NCBI GenBank assembly: GCA_938022295.1
Contig: CALIDR010000302.1
Location: forward strand, 1 to 6,674
DNA from: an uncultured Burkholderiaceae bacterium
GTDB lineage: Bacteria; Pseudomonadota; Gammaproteobacteria; Burkholderiales; Burkholderiaceae_C
Reading direction: 5' to 3'
DNA length: 6,674 nucleotides
Part shown: piece after piece, positions 5,512 through 6,674 of the stretch
Numbering within the stretch: position 1 is the first letter of the stretch
How the letters are laid out: every line of letters starts with the position of its first letter
Translations under genes and position numbers: made by a program
The notes under the pieces: model-generated
The model's input: the letters and a program-made list of their open reading frames with translations, nothing else
Databases searched by the model: none
Told to the model about the DNA's origin: nothing

Positions 5512-6674
5512 TCACGCTTCGAGCCGTGAAACCTTCACGAAGCCTTCGACCTTGCGCCCCTTGCGCGCGCGCTTGCCGTGGTGCGCAGCCAACGCCGCGC
5601 CGCGCAGCACCTCGTCCTTCGCCTTGCCGCCGCGCCCGCTGCCATGGACGGCGAGACGGTCGGCGAACGTCGCCACCGACACCAGCGGCGTCTTCGCGTC
5701 GACATCCATCAGCGTCAGCCCGCGCCCGCCGTTGGGCTGCAGCTTCAGCTCGTCGAGGCCGAACACGAGCAGGCGGCCGTCGGCGGCGAGGCAGCCGACC
5801 TTGTCGTGCGTCGGGGCGACGACCGCCGGCGCGAGCACGCTCTCACCGGCCTCGACGCTCAGGAACGACTTGCCGCCGCGCTGGCGCGCGTGCAGGTCGC
5901 CCGCCCGCGCAAGCAGCCCGAAGCCGCCGCTGCCGGCCAGCAGCAGCGTCGTGTCGCCGGCGCCGGCGAAGTAGTGCACGGGCTGCGTGCCGGCCTCGAG
6001 GTCGATCAGCGTCGTGATCGGCGCGCCGTCGCCGCGCCCGCCGGGCAGGTTCGCGACCGCGACGCTGTAGGCGCGCCCGTTGCTGCCGAGCACGACGAGC
6101 GTGTCGACGCTGCGGCACGCGAAGGTGCCGTACAGCGCGTCGCCGGCCTTGAACGCGAGCGTCGCAGCGTCGACCTCGTGGCCCTTGAGCGCCCTCACCC
6201 AGCCCTTGCGGCTGACGACGACCGTCACCGGCTCGTCGACCACCTTCACTTCGGCCACCGCGCGCCGGTCGGCCTGGATCAGCGTGCGCCGCTCGTCGCC
6301 GAACTGCTTCGCATCGGCCTCGATCTCCTTGATCAGCGTGCGCTTCAGCGCCGCCGGGCTGCCGAGGATCTCGTCGAGCCTCTTCTGCTCGTCGCGCAGG
6401 TCCTTCAGCTCCTGCTCGATGCGGATCGCCTCGAGCCGCGCGAGCTGGCGCAGCCGGATCTCGAGGATGTCCTCGGCCTGGCGGTCGCTGAGCTTGAAGC
6501 GCTCGATCAGCGCCGGCTTCGGCTCGTCGGCGCCCCGGATGATGCGGATCACCTCGTCGATGTTCAGCAGCACGAGCTGCCGTCCTTCGAGGACGTGGAT
6601 GCGGTCGAGCACCCTGGCCAGGCGGTGGCGGGTGCGCCGCTCCACCGTCGCGCGGCGAAAGCCGATCCACTCCG
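5512..6674 (-). CDS. parC: DNA topoisomerase IV subunit A (ParC), C-terminal half, 5' end outside window
   Basis: 386 residues before the stop are visible; the frame is open to the right edge, so roughly the first half, including the catalytic Tyr, is missing. ParC pairs with ParE to decatenate replicated chromosomes in the cytoplasm. The visible part begins in the breakage-reunion domain with EWIGFRRATVERRTRHRL and RIHVLEG. It continues through the helical segment typical of GyrA/ParC (FKLSDRQAEDILEIRLRQLARLEAIRIEQEL) and then the C-terminal beta-propeller blades from about visible residue 140: VSRKGWVRALKG, VLGSNGRAYSV, LLAGSGGFGLLAR, CLAADGRLLVFGLDEL and NGGRGLTLMDV. The propeller has a near-canonical GyrA-box-like QRGGKS at 5866-5883. 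The blade pattern and the Arg/Lys-rich end (GKRARKGRKVEGFVKVSRLEA spans the last 21 residues) favour ParC over GyrA, which usually has a longer acidic tail. The GTG at 6645 is internal, not the start. Very sure of family; ParC over GyrA is fairly sure. Confidence 0.92.
   Translation of the reverse strand, partial: EWIGFRRATVERRTRHRLARVLDRIHVLEGRQLVLLNIDEVIRIIRGADEPKPALIERFKLSDRQAEDILEIRLRQLARLEAIRIEQELKDLRDEQKRLDEILGSPAALKRTLIKEIEADAKQFGDERRTLIQADRRAVAEVKVVDEPVTVVVSRKGWVRALKGHEVDAATLAFKAGDALYGTFACRSVDTLVVLGSNGRAYSVAVANLPGGRGDGAPITTLIDLEAGTQPVHYFAGAGDTTLLLAGSGGFGLLARAGDLHARQRGGKSFLSVEAGESVLAPAVVAPTHDKVGCLAADGRLLVFGLDELKLQPNGGRGLTLMDVDAKTPLVSVATFADRLAVHGSGRGGKAKDEVLRGAALAAHHGKRARKGRKVEGFVKVSRLEA

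Noticed and set aside
5393..5515. N-terminal extension of the PEP-CTERM protein from the upstream ATG at 5515
   Set aside because: It would bury the signal peptide 41 residues inside the protein and overlap the parC stop; starting at 5392 puts the signal peptide at the N-terminus.
3722..5974. Plus-strand open frame of 750 residues spanning the P1 peptidase, PEP-CTERM and parC genes
   Set aside because: It crosses three well-supported genes in the wrong frame or strand and reads as Arg-rich low-complexity sequence.
6643..6645. GTG as a start codon for the parC fragment
   Set aside because: Conserved ParC sequence (EWIGFRRAT) continues upstream of it in the same frame to the window edge, so it is an internal Val codon.

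Overview
This is a very GC-rich chromosomal window. GC-rich third positions dominate every gene, which is why long open frames also appear on the antisense strands. Three things together suggest a betaproteobacterium of the order Burkholderiales (Rubrivivax/Leptothrix/Comamonadaceae type): a SenA/EgtB-type protein, a paired acyl-CoA dehydrogenase operon, and a PEP-CTERM exported protein next to parC. This is an inference from gene content and composition; no rRNA or other marker is present. There are no tRNA or rRNA genes, CRISPR arrays, insertion sequences or phage genes.

Layout. (1) Positions 1-1184, minus strand: the N-terminal 394 residues of an EgtB-family protein (DinB-like plus FGE-sulfatase domain), most like the selenoneine synthase SenA branch. 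Its 3' end lies off the left edge. (2) Positions 1185-1283: a 99-base divergent intergenic region with overlapping palindromes at the senA-like start. (3) Positions 1284-4613, plus strand: an apparent three-gene operon. It holds the large and small subunits of a heteromeric acyl-CoA dehydrogenase (PimC/PimD-like), 2 bases apart, followed by a P1-family (DmpA/NylC, MEROPS S58) self-processing aminopeptidase/amidase. (4) Positions 4610-5392, minus strand: a secreted PEP-CTERM protein. Its stop codon overlaps that of the peptidase gene in a shared CTAG. (5) Positions 5393-5511: a short structured intergenic region with a GC-rich hairpin just after the parC stop. (6) Positions 5512-6674, minus strand: the C-terminal half of ParC (topoisomerase IV subunit A). 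Its 5' end lies off the right edge.

How the genes work together. The two dehydrogenase subunits split the usual acyl-CoA dehydrogenase motifs between them: flavin-loop motif and candidate catalytic Glu in the large subunit, FAD-AMP motifs in the small. They should therefore act as one heteromer in beta-oxidation of some acyl-CoA or dicarboxyl-CoA. The peptidase is probably co-transcribed with them; a shared substrate is only a hypothesis. The other genes look functionally independent.

No wholly new system is evident. The best leads are three. The SenA/EgtB-like protein has Leu where the second His of the H-x3-H iron motif is expected and a shortened C-terminal loop. The PEP-CTERM protein has a Cys/Gln pattern resembling internal-thioester domains. 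The dehydrogenase pair is linked to a NylC-like amidase.
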